Assembly (NCBI GenBank): GCA_015061085.1
Contig: SUXG01000021.1
Coordinates: 1 to 38,678 of the forward strand
Source: Bacteroidales bacterium
GTDB lineage: Bacteria; Bacteroidota; Bacteroidia; Bacteroidales; Muribaculaceae
Direction: 5' to 3'
DNA length: 38,678 bases
In this document: in pieces, positions 24,312-32,155 of the stretch
How positions within the stretch are numbered: the first letter of the stretch is position 1
Layout of the letters: each line of letters starts with the position of its first letter
Program-made: the position numbers and the translations under genes
Notes under the pieces: generated by a model
Database searches by the model: none
Seen by the model: the letters and a program-made list of their open reading frames with translations, nothing else
Told to the model about the DNA's origin: nothing

Positions 24312-25261
24312 TGTCTGAAGTTTACTAAAAGTCCGTCTTGAAATTGCAGATACACGCCATCGGTGTATTGCCACAATTCGAGAGTGCTGCTATAATTGTG
24401 TCCTTTGTTGACCTCCTTAGGCGAACCGAGCGAAAGGCGACATTCTTCTTTGGTCATTCCGTTTCGAATTTGTCCGTTCTGAATCAAATTCCAAATCTCG
24501 CTATCAATATGAGTATATTTTTCGTATGGATCGGATAAAGAGAATAGGTTGGCAAACGAGCGACTATCTACTCCACTATTTCCGATATTCATCAGCATTG
24601 AATACGTATTCTCTGAGGAGTCTTTGAATATGACTTTGATTGGAAATACCTTGTCTCCCGGCAAAACATCAATAATGCTGATAGGAACAAACTTTTGTCC
24701 TGAGGTCTTTTCTCCATTTACGTCATACCATAACGAAGACATAGTCCATAGTCTCAATCCCACCAAAATCTGTTTTGCAGAATCTACCATTTCAAGGTCG
24801 ATCATAAGAGGGATTTCAGAGCTATAGAATAGTTGTCCGGCATTTTGTTTTGTGTTGAAAATAAAGATGTTTCTACCGTCTGAAAATTTGAGGACAATAG
24901 ATTTAGAGCCGTCAAGCATAGTCTGATAATCAGTGCCTGCAAACGACAATGTTTTTCCGCCTAATCCTAATTTTTCGTAGTCGGATGTAATGTGGTTTGT
25001 ATTGAAAATCAGCGCTGTCCTATTGTCTGTCGCAAAAAATTTCTTACCGATTTCCCACTCAGTGTGAGGTGTCGGGATGATTTTATTGAGGAAAGTATCT
25101 TCAGGCGTATTTTTTGTCTGCCTGATGTCCTCTTTGCTTAATTCTATTTTTTTTGTACTTTCAACCCCTGTGAAGCAAGAACTGAGCAGAAGTAAGACTA
25201 ATACCCCGACTGCAAGAGCCGGGGTATAGTGTAGAAATGATATTGAAAAATATTTTTTCAA
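24308..25261 (-). CDS. Lipoprotein with BamE/SmpA-like C-terminal domain
   Basis: 317 aa. Signal peptide with a long hydrophobic stretch and lipobox LSSC (Cys29). Residues about 60-260 are beta-rich with no recognised motif. The C-terminus, IRNGMTKEECRLSLGSPKEVN...LELWQYTDGVYLQFQDGLL, has the pattern of the BamE/SmpA (OmlA) domain: GMTkeEv, LGxP, then WxYxxG...LxFxdG. In proteobacteria this domain helps outer-membrane protein assembly, but it is also a general adaptor. The start is TTG at 25261, 14 bp after the purL stop; no ATG gives a signal peptide. It overlaps the MurB fusion by 4 bp, so it lies between a purine gene and a wall-synthesis gene in one apparent operon. Confidence 0.78.
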   Translation of the reverse strand: MKKYFSISFLHYTPALAVGVLVLLLLSSCFTGVESTKKIELSKEDIRQTKNTPEDTFLNKIIPTPHTEWEIGKKFFATDNRTALIFNTNHITSDYEKLGLGGKTLSFAGTDYQTMLDGSKSIVLKFSDGRNIFIFNTKQNAGQLFYSSEIPLMIDLEMVDSAKQILVGLRLWTMSSLWYDVNGEKTSGQKFVPISIIDVLPGDKVFPIKVIFKDSSENTYSMLMNIGNSGVDSRSFANLFSLSDPYEKYTHIDSEIWNLIQNGQIRNGMTKEECRLSLGSPKEVNKGHNYSSTLELWQYTDGVYLQFQDGLLVNFRQ

Positions 25262-25275
25262 GAATATTGATTGTT

Positions 25276-28200
25276 TTATTTTTTATTTTCTTCAATCCAT
25301 TTGCGGGCATTTACAAATGCAGTCAACCAAGGAGTGATTTCGTCGTTGCGACGAGTCGCCGGATAGTGACCACATTGCCATGGGAAAATAGCTCTTTCGA
25401 GGTGAGGCATCATCGCGAGGTGACGACCATCAGCGCTCGCAATACCTGCTACTGAAGCATAAGAGCCGTTAGGGTTGGCAGGATATTGTGAGTAAGCGTA
25501 TTTAGCAATGACATTATATTCTGATAGTTTTTCAGGAAGTTGGAATTTACCTTCGCCGTGAGCAATCCAGATACCAAGCTTAGAACCTGAAAGCGGACCG
25601 AACATCACACTGTTGTTTTGAGGAATAACAACAGATATAAAGTTTGATTCAAACTTGTGGGAGTCATTGTGGAGCATTTTTGGACGACGAGAGTGCTCAG
25701 GACAAATGAGGTTCAACTCTTGCATCAATTGACAACCATTACAGATGCCAAGTGATAGAGTGTCAGTGCGTTTGTAGTAATTTTCAAGAGCTTTCTTTGC
25801 TTTTTCATTATACAAGAAACCTCCTGCCCAACCCTTAGCCGAACCGAGGACGTCGGAGTTAGAGAAACCACCACAGAATACAATCATGTTGACGTCTTCA
25901 AGTGTTTCACGACCTGATGTGAGGTCGGTCATGTGAACATCTTTCACATCGAAGCCTGCAAGGTGGAGGCTGTAGGCCATTTCGCGATCGCCATTAACCC
26001 CCTTTTCACGAATGATTGCGGCTTTAATACCTGTCTTTTCCGGACGATCAAATTTCAAACCATAGTCGGAGAGTTTGCCACTGAATCCTTTTGGGAATGT
26101 GTAGCGGACAGGTTGGTTGCGATAGTTGTCGAAACGTTTGCGAGCACATGCTTCACCGCTTTGTTTGCGATCGAGAAGATATGATGTGCGGTACCATACA
26201 TCACGCAAGTGGTCGATGAAGAACATCTTTTGATCGTCACCATTGTTGATAGTTAATGTGCGTTCGTCACTGATTTCACCGATATTCTTGAATGATACGC
26301 CGGCTTTGTCGAGAACTTCTTTGACAGTCTCAAGTTTAGAGTCTGCGATTTGAAGCACAATAGAAGGGTTTTCAGCAAAAAGTATCTTCACCATGTCGGC
26401 ATCTTTGAACTCGTCGAGACAGATGTTCATACCACCCTTAATGTTACCGAAATTCATTTCAAGCAATGTAGTGAATAGACCACCGGCTGAAACATCGTGT
26501 TGAGCAAGGATGAGATTGCGACCTACGAGTGTCTGAATAGCATTGAATGCTTTAACAAAGTATTCCGGACACTTCACTGTCGGAGCATCTTCTCCAAGCT
26601 TATTAAGAGACTGGAAGAATGCAGAACCACCAAGTTTAAGCTCATCACAACTCATGTCGATGTAAAGCAACTGAGAGTTCTTCTGTTGTGCAACAGGTGT
26701 TGTTACACGACGTATGTTTTTAACTTCTCCGGCAGCTGAAATGATGACAGTCCCGGGGGCATATACTTTATCTTTGCCATATTTTTGAGTCATTGACAAT
26801 GAATCTTTACCTGTAGGAATGTTGATGCCAAGAGCACAAGCAAAGTCAGAGCAAGCTTTTACTGCTTTGTAGAGAGCAGCATCTTCACCTTCGTTCTTAC
26901 ATGGCCACATCCAATTGGCAGATAGAGATATTGATTTAATACCATCTTTTAGTTGTGCTCCGGCGATGTTGGTCAATGCTTCAGCAATAGCCATCACAGA
27001 TCCTTTGGCAGAATCGATAAGAGCAACTTGTGGCGCATGACCGATTGATGTTGCGATACCTGATTTGCCTCGATAGTCAAGTGCTACCACACCACAATCG
27101 CTTAGTGGAAGTTGGATTTCGCCTTGGCATTGTTGGCGTGCTATTTTGCCGGTAACAGAGCGGTCAACTTTGTTTGTTAACCAATCTTTACATGCAACAG
27201 CTTCTAATTGAAGCACATTTTCTATGTATTTATCTAAATCGTTTTGTGTATAATCAGCTGATTGGTATGTACGTTCAACGGTGTTGTCGGTCATGACAGT
27301 CTTTGGAGAGTTGCCAAACATGTCTGACATGGCAAGGTCGATAGGGCATTTGCCGTCCTTTTGTTCAAATACGAAACGATTGTCGTTAGTTGTTTCGCCG
27401 ACAACATAGAATGGAGCACGTTCGCGTTCTGCAATTTTACGAATGTTTTCGATATGTTTTTCATCCATAAGCAGACCCATACGTTCTTGACTTTCATTTC
27501 CTATGATTTCTTTAGCAGAAAGAGTCGGGTCACCGACAGGTAGCGCATTCATATCGATTTTTCCACCGGTTGTTTCTACCAATTCTGAGAGTGCGTTTAA
27601 GTGACCGCCTGCGCCGTGGTCATGAATGCTGACACATGGATTGTTGTCCATCTCTGCAAGTGCACGAACTACGTTGCTGACGCGCTTTTGCATTTCAGGG
27701 TTGGCACGTTGCACAGCGTTGAGCTCGATAGAGTTGTCGTATTGACCGGTCTCAACAGATGAAACTGCACCTCCACCCATACCGATGCGATAGTTGTCAC
27801 CACCCATTACTACTACCTTCATGCCCGGTTTAGGTTCGCCCTTGAGCGCGTCTTTTTGTGTGCCGAAACCTACGCCACCGGCAAGCATAATCACTTTGTC
27901 GTATGCTAATTTGCGATTGTGCTCTTCGTGTTCAAATGTGAGAACAGAACCACAGATTAGGGGCTGACCGAATTTATTGCCGAAGTCAGATGCACCATTA
28001 GATGCCTTGATGAGGATTTCTTCCGGAGTCTGATAGAGCCATGGACGTGGAAGAGGAGCACCATTTTCCCATTCTCTATTTTCTGCAATGCGAGGGTAAG
28101 ATGTCATATAGACAGCAGTACCCGCAATTGGCAATGATGCTTTACCTCCGCCAAGACGGTCGCGAATTTCACCACCTGTTCCTGTCGCAGCACCATTGAA

Positions 28201-28971
28201 TGGCTCAACTGTTGTTGGGAAGTTGTGAGTTTCGGCCTTAAGAGAGATGACAGTCTTAATGTCTTTTTCTTCGAAATAGTCTGCTTGTTGAGGATTGCAT
28301 GGAGCAAATTGTTTTGCTTTAGGACCTTTGACAAATGCCACATTATCCTTGTATGCCGAAACCAAACTATTTGGATTTTCTTGAGAAGTCTTCTTAATTA
28401 ACTTGAAGAGAGAAGATGGCATTTCTTTGCCGTCAATAATGAATGTGCCATTGAAGATTTTATGACGGCAATGTTCTGAGTTTACTTGCGAGAAACCAAA
28501 CACTTCAGAGTCTGTCAATGGTCTGCCAATGCGTTCTGAAAGTCCGCGAAGATAGCCGATTTCTTCTTCAGAAAGAGCCAAACCTTCTGAAATGTTGTAG
28601 CTTTCAAGGTCCTCAATGTGGATTATTTTTTCAGGCTCATGAGTAATTTTGAAAATATCGGATGACAAACCATCATATAGGCGTTGTAGCATTTTGTCGA
28701 GAGTGGGAACTTCATCTGTGGTTAAGATGTATTCTTCGATACGTTGGATGCCTTCAATACCCATGTTTTGTGTTATTTCGACTGCGTTAGTACTCCATGG
28801 AGTAATCATTTCGCGTCGAGGTCCTATGAATTTACCTTTTAGGCGTGTTGACTTAAGAGCTTTAGCACCATCGAAGAGCCATTGCAACTTCGAAATTGTT
28901 TCTTCGCTTAAATTTTTTTCGCTTTGAACAGCAATTACAAGCGATGTTCCTTTTTTGAAAAATGTTACCAT
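25276..28971 (-). CDS. purL: Phosphoribosylformylglycinamidine synthase, single-chain form
   Basis: 1231 aa, the length of the large single-chain form (N-terminal, synthetase and glutaminase domains in one protein). It makes FGAM from FGAR, glutamine and ATP in purine synthesis. Motifs: VFGFSQVNSEHCRHKIFNG (about 160-180), SLKAETHNFPTTVEPFNGAATGTGG (nucleotide site), SIHDHGAGGHLNALSELVE, a second synthetase-like region HDVSAGGLFTTLLEMNFG, and a C-terminal class I glutaminase with FCGGFSNSDVLGSAKGWA and the nucleophile in LGICNGCQL. All catalytic regions appear intact. It is the first gene of the operon with the lipoprotein and MurB fusion, transcribed from the promoter at 28999-29029. Confidence 0.98.
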   Translation of the reverse strand: MVTFFKKGTSLVIAVQSEKNLSEETISKLQWLFDGAKALKSTRLKGKFIGPRREMITPWSTNAVEITQNMGIEGIQRIEEYILTTDEVPTLDKMLQRLYDGLSSDIFKITHEPEKIIHIEDLESYNISEGLALSEEEIGYLRGLSERIGRPLTDSEVFGFSQVNSEHCRHKIFNGTFIIDGKEMPSSLFKLIKKTSQENPNSLVSAYKDNVAFVKGPKAKQFAPCNPQQADYFEEKDIKTVISLKAETHNFPTTVEPFNGAATGTGGEIRDRLGGGKASLPIAGTAVYMTSYPRIAENREWENGAPLPRPWLYQTPEEILIKASNGASDFGNKFGQPLICGSVLTFEHEEHNRKLAYDKVIMLAGGVGFGTQKDALKGEPKPGMKVVVMGGDNYRIGMGGGAVSSVETGQYDNSIELNAVQRANPEMQKRVSNVVRALAEMDNNPCVSIHDHGAGGHLNALSELVETTGGKIDMNALPVGDPTLSAKEIIGNESQERMGLLMDEKHIENIRKIAERERAPFYVVGETTNDNRFVFEQKDGKCPIDLAMSDMFGNSPKTVMTDNTVERTYQSADYTQNDLDKYIENVLQLEAVACKDWLTNKVDRSVTGKIARQQCQGEIQLPLSDCGVVALDYRGKSGIATSIGHAPQVALIDSAKGSVMAIAEALTNIAGAQLKDGIKSISLSANWMWPCKNEGEDAALYKAVKACSDFACALGINIPTGKDSLSMTQKYGKDKVYAPGTVIISAAGEVKNIRRVTTPVAQQKNSQLLYIDMSCDELKLGGSAFFQSLNKLGEDAPTVKCPEYFVKAFNAIQTLVGRNLILAQHDVSAGGLFTTLLEMNFGNIKGGMNICLDEFKDADMVKILFAENPSIVLQIADSKLETVKEVLDKAGVSFKNIGEISDERTLTINNGDDQKMFFIDHLRDVWYRTSYLLDRKQSGEACARKRFDNYRNQPVRYTFPKGFSGKLSDYGLKFDRPEKTGIKAAIIREKGVNGDREMAYSLHLAGFDVKDVHMTDLTSGRETLEDVNMIVFCGGFSNSDVLGSAKGWAGGFLYNEKAKKALENYYKRTDTLSLGICNGCQLMQELNLICPEHSRRPKMLHNDSHKFESNFISVVIPQNNSVMFGPLSGSKLGIWIAHGEGKFQLPEKLSEYNVIAKYAYSQYPANPNGSYASVAGIASADGRHLAMMPHLERAIFPWQCGHYPATRRNDEITPWLTAFVNARKWIEENKK

Positions 28972-28998
28972 CTTCTTTTCTTGTTATGTTTTATTGCA

Positions 28999-29029
28999 CA
29001 AAGATAATACTTAATTCATAATTTTCAAA
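28999..29029 (-). promoter_or_regulatory. Sigma-ABfr promoter of the purL operon
   Basis: Minus strand: TTTG (29029-29026), 19-nt spacer, TATCTTTG (29006-28999), both boxes perfect. Transcription would start about 20 nt before the purL ATG. Confidence 0.82.
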
Positions 29030-29080
29030 GCACAATACTGACTACTTTGATTTGAAATGCTAAAAAATGTATGCGCAAAT

Positions 29081-29117
29081 AAAAAAAAGAGATGACTTTG
29101 TTGAAAAATCATCTCTT
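29081..29117 (-). terminator. Second rho-independent terminator after rpsP
   Basis: On the minus strand AAGAGATGA (29117-29109) pairs perfectly with TCATCTCTT (29095-29087), followed by a T-run (plus-strand A-run 29081-29088). Together with the terminator at 29152-29185 it forms a tandem pair between rpsP and purL. Confidence 0.85.
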
Positions 29118-29151
29118 GGGGTTTAATTCGAATTATTAAAGCTAACGATTT

Positions 29152-29185
29152 AAAAAAATAAGCCGGAGCATTTCTGCATCCGGCT
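29152..29185 (-). terminator. First rho-independent terminator after rpsP
   Basis: AGCCGGA/TCCGGCT stem (29185-29179 with 29167-29161 on the minus strand, extended by an inner GCA/TGC pair) followed by TATTTTTTT. It starts 13 bp after the rpsP stop. Confidence 0.9.
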
Positions 29186-29198
29186 CATGATTTCTTTG

Positions 29199-29744
29199 TT
29201 ACTCAGCAGCAGGAGTTTCTTCAGCTGCTTCAGCGTTTTCAGCTTCGAGTTCAGCCTTAGCTGCTTCTTCTTGTGCAGCGAGGAGCTCAGCTTTCTTCTT
29301 AGCAACTGCTTCTGCTTTTGCTTTGTTCTTTTCTACTTCTGATTCCAAACGAGCTTTAGCATCTTCTGCTTTCTTAGCTGCGTCTTGTGCTTTACCTGCT
29401 TCTACAGTCTTGTCATGTTGTGCTTTCCAAGCGTCGAAACGGCGTTGAACTTCTTCTTCGCCAAATGCGCCCTTCTTAACACCACCACGAAGGTGCTTCA
29501 TGAGCAATACGCCTTCACGTGAAAGAATAGTGCGAACTGTGTCTGTAGGTTGTGCACCTGTTTCTAACCAATACAAAGCACGATCGAAGTCTAAACTTAT
29601 TGTAGCAGGATTAGTGTTCGGATTATAAGAACCTATCCTTTCAATAAATCTACCATCACGTGGTGCCCTGCTATCGGCGATTACGATTGGATAAAACGCA
29701 TAGCGCTTGTGACCGCGGCGTTGCAATCTGATCTTTACTGCCAT
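29199..29744 (-). CDS. rpsP: 30S ribosomal protein S16 with long C-terminal extension
   Basis: 181 aa. Residues 1-80 are the classical S16 fold ([40 protein letters not shown], then [23 protein letters not shown]), part of the 30S body. Classical S16 stops near 80-90 residues; here a further 95 or so residues are Ala/Glu/Lys-rich and predicted helical (about 100-181), a lineage feature of Bacteroidetes S16. It is a single-gene unit with its own promoter and tandem terminators. Confidence 0.96.
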   Translation of the reverse strand: MAVKIRLQRRGHKRYAFYPIVIADSRAPRDGRFIERIGSYNPNTNPATISLDFDRALYWLETGAQPTDTVRTILSREGVLLMKHLRGGVKKGAFGEEEVQRRFDAWKAQHDKTVEAGKAQDAAKKAEDAKARLESEVEKNKAKAEAVAKKKAELLAAQEEAAKAELEAENAEAAEETPAAE

Positions 29745-29828
29745 AAACTTGTCTTTTTAATGTTTTGTATTTAGTTGATTATTAATTTGTTAATGCAAAT
29801 TTTTGCCTTCCGGCTTAATTTGCGACTG

Positions 29829-29860
29829 CAAAGTTACACATTTTTCTCTAATTACGCAAC
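29829..29860 (-). promoter_or_regulatory. Promoter of rpsP
   Basis: Minus strand: GTTG (29860-29857), 20-nt spacer, TAACTTTG (29836-29829). The -7 box is perfect and the -33 box is one base off. It marks the host side of the junction with the phage remnant. Confidence 0.72.
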
Positions 29861-29907
29861 CTTTTATAAGAATATTAAGATTTTTAGTTAGGTGCTGTTC
29901 GGAAGTG

Positions 29908-30236
29908 ATGTTTGACAACTGTTGGTTGGGAGGAAGTCCGGCGATGCGTAGCGATGCAGTACTCTTTTTGGAGGCCACTAAGCAATTGGGAGCGATGCTT
30001 AACAGTTGCCGGTCAAGCCTAAAAAACTTGTAGAGGCGCAACTGCTTTCAGATAGTGATAAGGAAGACGGATTTGAAAAAGGTTGTGCCTTAATACGGTC
30101 GAATTTAGGTATAGACCCTATGAATGGGGGTTATGAAGAATGGGCAGAGCATTATGCACAAGCTTTATGGCTTGAGCGATGGAGGCTTCGGAATCTGAGT
30201 GAGATGCTGGTAAAAATGTTTAGCAATGAGCAATAA
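29908..30236 (+). pseudogene. Tail assembly chaperone-like gene pair read through a -1 frameshift, 5' end uncertain
   Basis: Two overlapping frames. Frame A (29908-30033) ends ...SSLKNL with codons CTA AAA AAC TTG TAG. Frame B, one base back, is open after a TAA at 30000-30002 and runs to 30236 (PKKLVEAQLLSDSDKEDGF...WAEHYAQALWLERWRL...). The overlap holds A AAA AAC (30021-30027), in phase with frame A. In tailed phages the gene pair before the tape measure (lambda gpG/gpGT) is joined by just such a shift, and the C-terminal sequence here, with EEWAEHYAQALWLERW, resembles a T-type extension. Frame A is short for a G-type protein, so its 5' part has probably been lost. The exact family was not identified, and the pair could also be chance overlap. 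Confidence 0.55.
30021..30027 (+). promoter_or_regulatory. Candidate -1 programmed frameshift site (A AAA AAC)
   Basis: The heptamer fits X XXY YYZ and is in the correct phase: frame A reads AAA AAC, and slipping back one base gives AAA AAA followed by CTT GTA GAG of frame B. The frame A stop follows two codons later. No strong downstream stem was recognised by eye. Confidence 0.6.
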
Positions 30237-30237
30237 T

Positions 30238-30387
30238 TTAAAAAGGACGACGACAATTAATATCTCCGTCGCTTTTAATAAATTCGATAACGCATTTAAT
30301 AAACCCGAGGACTAAAGAGAAGCCACCTAAAACAAGTATTGTTCCAGCTACGTAAGCTATTATAGAGATTAAGAAATCCGGTATCAT
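30238..30387 (-). CDS. Small membrane protein antisense to the phage tail genes (moron-like)
   Basis: 49 aa from the ATG at 30387 (an upstream Met at 30441 lies outside the promoter-defined transcript). Two hydrophobic segments, about 2-23 (IPDFLISIIAYVAGTILVLGG) and 24-38 (FSLVLGFIKCVIEFI), then a polar tail SDGDINCRRPF. It ends 1 bp after the stop of the chaperone frame, in converging orientation, and fills the 198-bp gap before the tape-measure gene, where tail operons normally have no gap. A perfect promoter at 30412-30442 supports that it is expressed. Genes inserted this way with their own promoter in phages are called morons. Function unknown. Confidence 0.6.
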   Translation of the reverse strand: MIPDFLISIIAYVAGTILVLGGFSLVLGFIKCVIEFIKSDGDINCRRPF

Positions 30388-30411
30388 ATTATTCTGATTT
30401 GAATTATGTTG

Positions 30412-30442
30412 CAAATATAAAAAAAATTTTTGATATGGCAAA
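30412..30442 (-). promoter_or_regulatory. Sigma-ABfr promoter of the antisense small membrane gene
   Basis: Minus strand: TTTG (30442-30439), 19-nt spacer, TATATTTG (30419-30412), both perfect. The -33 box lies inside the first codons of the tape-measure gene (ATG at 30435), and the transcript would start near 30405. Confidence 0.7.
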
Positions 30443-31115
30443 TATTTTTGATTATCAATTTAACATCGGGGGCAATCTTCTTGCAAAGATGGAAGGTATG
30501 ATTGATAGTACCGGCAGATTCAGAGCAAAAATTGAAGATTGTAATAACTGGTTGGGAAGATTATCTAATACCTTTGCTGCATTAGATATGGCGAGTAATT
30601 ATGTCGAAAAAATCAACGGAGTCTTCAGTGGCATTACAGAAGCGGGAGCAGCTGCTGAATTGCAGTTGATGAATCTGAAGACCTTGTTTGGAGGGAATGC
30701 CGAAGCCGCCGATGATATGTATAAGAGGATTTCGGAGTATGGCAAGGTAACGCCCTACGACAAGGCAGGATTATTGGAAGCACAGCGAACCATGATGTCG
30801 TTTGGCATGTCGGGTGAGGCAGCGTTTTCGACCTTGCAGCAGATCGGCGACATCGCCATGGGTGACAGTCAGAAGCTGCAATCGTTGGCATTGGCGTTTG
30901 CTCAGATGCAATCGACCGGCAAACTTATGGGTCAGGACTTTAATCAGATGATTAATGCCGGATTTAACCCGTTGAATGAAATCAGCAAGGCGACCGGCAA
31001 GAGCGTCGGCGAGTTGAAAGAAGAGATGAGCAAAACAAATTATGAGCGAGGAAGTTGTGCCACTCACTTTCTCGCTCATCTTATGTGTTTGTTTAAAGAT
31101 CATCTACAATGTTAA
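30435..31115 (+). pseudogene. Truncated phage tail tape-measure protein
   Basis: 226 codons from the ATG at 30435. The sequence up to about residue 200 has the tape-measure core pattern (TP901-type): FSGITEAGAAAELQLMNLKTLFGGNAEAADDMYKRI, DKAGLLEAQRTMMSFGMSGEAAFSTLQQIGDIAMGDSQKLQSLALAFAQMQSTGKLMGQDFNQMINAGFNPLNEIS. Full proteins are usually 600-2000 aa with long coiled coils and hydrophobic patches, all missing here. Homology stops near 31035, just before the palindrome that ends the LRR gene, and the last 25 or so codons are unrelated sequence that overlaps the LRR gene's 3' end. The tail length-determining function must be lost. Confidence 0.85.
31042..31079 (-). terminator. Terminator of the LRR gene
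   Basis: ATGAGCGAG (31042-31050) pairs perfectly with CTCGCTCAT (31071-31079). On the minus strand the hairpin follows the LRR stop by 14 bp and is followed by AATTTGTTTT. It lies at the right edge of the phage remnant. Confidence 0.75.
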
Positions 31116-32001
31116 AGGTTCTCCAATATTGATGCTGTTGATATGAACCTTTACATCCTTTTGGAACATGAACGGTGATGAATTTTTCTGCACCATAGTT
31201 GACCATATAACCTGATGCTTCCGGAGGATTAGGGCAGTTGATGTAAATGGTGTGTAGATTTGTTGATGTAAATGCACCATAATCGATTTCTTTTATTCTA
31301 CTTCCGATGTAGATTGTCTCGAGTCCGCTGTAATTGAAAGCATCCTGACCAATTTTTCTGACCGAATCAGGCAATTTGATTTCTTTAAGCGAAGAGCAGA
31401 ACGAGAAACAGCCGACAGATATTTCAGTTAAAGGGCAATTTAGCTCTACTTTGGTCAGTGAGCGACAATTATAAAATGCACATTCTCGGATAGATGAGAC
31501 CTCGTCATAAAGGATGACTTCTTTAAGACTCTCACAATTATGAAAGGCATGTTCGCCAATTAATTTTACGCTTTCGGCAAAAATGAAAGTTTCTAAATTT
31601 CGGCATCCATAGAATGCGCTTGCTTCGATGAATTTCAGACCACGAGATGTCTCTACTTTTTTCAGATTAGCGCAGTCTTGGAAGGCGTATCTGCCAATTG
31701 TGCGAAGGGCAGGGGCGAGTTTAATACCTGTGAGTTTGCAGTTTTGGAAGGCATATTCGCGTATGGAAGTGACTTTCCAATTTGTCAACGTTGTTGAGAC
31801 GTTTTGTGGAATTTCTATGTCACCGGTGATTTCTTGGTCCGGACCATAAACGATGGCTTCGCGTTCTTCGAATAAGGCTGTAATGAGTGGTACTTCTACC
31901 TTTTGATATCTGATTGGACCTCTTGTGAATGCATTGCATGTGATTGATGTTATAAATAGGCACAATGCAAGTACCGAAAATTTGGTCATATACTTATCCA
32001 T
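31093..32001 (-). CDS. Secreted BspA-type leucine-rich repeat protein
   Basis: 302 aa. Signal peptide at residues 1-24 (MDKYMTKFSVLALCLFITS), no lipobox with flanking consensus, so it is probably soluble or outer-membrane associated. A short beta region (30-70) is followed by about eight LRR_5 repeats of the BspA/TpLRR type between residues 75 and 255: REYAFQNCKLTGIKL, IGRYAFQDCANLKKVE, IEASAFYGCRNLETFIF, IGEHAFHNCESLKEVIL, IRECAFYNCRSLTKVEL and so on. It closes with VHVPKGCKGSYQQHQYWRTFNIVDDL, the same type of ending as the kinase's ectodomain. These repeats commonly mediate adhesion or protein binding. It has its own promoter and terminator. Confidence 0.9.
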   Translation of the reverse strand: MDKYMTKFSVLALCLFITSITCNAFTRGPIRYQKVEVPLITALFEEREAIVYGPDQEITGDIEIPQNVSTTLTNWKVTSIREYAFQNCKLTGIKLAPALRTIGRYAFQDCANLKKVETSRGLKFIEASAFYGCRNLETFIFAESVKLIGEHAFHNCESLKEVILYDEVSSIRECAFYNCRSLTKVELNCPLTEISVGCFSFCSSLKEIKLPDSVRKIGQDAFNYSGLETIYIGSRIKEIDYGAFTSTNLHTIYINCPNPPEASGYMVNYGAEKFITVHVPKGCKGSYQQHQYWRTFNIVDDL

Positions 32002-32023
32002 AACGTTAAATTTAAATTTTAAG

Positions 32024-32054
32024 CAAAATTAGGATCTTTTTATGAATTTTCAAA
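32024..32054 (-). promoter_or_regulatory. Sigma-ABfr promoter of the LRR gene
   Basis: Minus strand: TTTG (32054-32051), 19-nt spacer, TAATTTTG (32031-32024), both perfect. It faces away from the prfA promoter, 46 bp apart. Confidence 0.78.
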
Positions 32055-32100
32055 GAAAAGAGTTTCGTAAAGCGTATTTAAGATGAGAAATCTGAATAAA

Positions 32101-32132
32101 TTTGTCATTGTCGGCGCGATTTATTAATTTTG
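32101..32132 (+). promoter_or_regulatory. Sigma-ABfr promoter of prfA-pyrF
   Basis: TTTG (32101-32104), 20-nt spacer, TAATTTTG (32125-32132), both perfect. The position rules out the longer prfA start at 32102 and supports the ATG at 32156. Confidence 0.82.
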
Positions 32133-32155
32133 CAATTTATTTTGAATATAACAAT

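Larger units (their letters stand above)
29890..31040 (+). mobile_element. Remnant of a phage tail module
   Basis: About 1.15 kb between the rpsP promoter and the terminator of the LRR gene. It keeps, in phage order, a tail assembly chaperone-like gene with a -1 slippery site, an antisense small membrane gene and the first 200 or so residues of a tape-measure gene. No integrase, portal, capsid or lysis genes are present. The boundaries are approximate: the left is placed after the rpsP promoter and the right where the tape-measure pattern stops (about 31035). Confidence 0.7.

Noticed and set aside
25201..25227. ATACCCC...GGGGTAT inside the signal peptide of the BamE-like lipoprotein
   Set aside because: Same 7-bp stem as the REP-like second hairpin, but the loop is 13 nt, the 43-nt core is absent and it lies in coding sequence; probably chance.
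30388..30441. Longer start for the antisense small membrane protein
   Set aside because: The promoter at 30412-30442 places the transcript start near 30405, so the upstream Met would not be transcribed.
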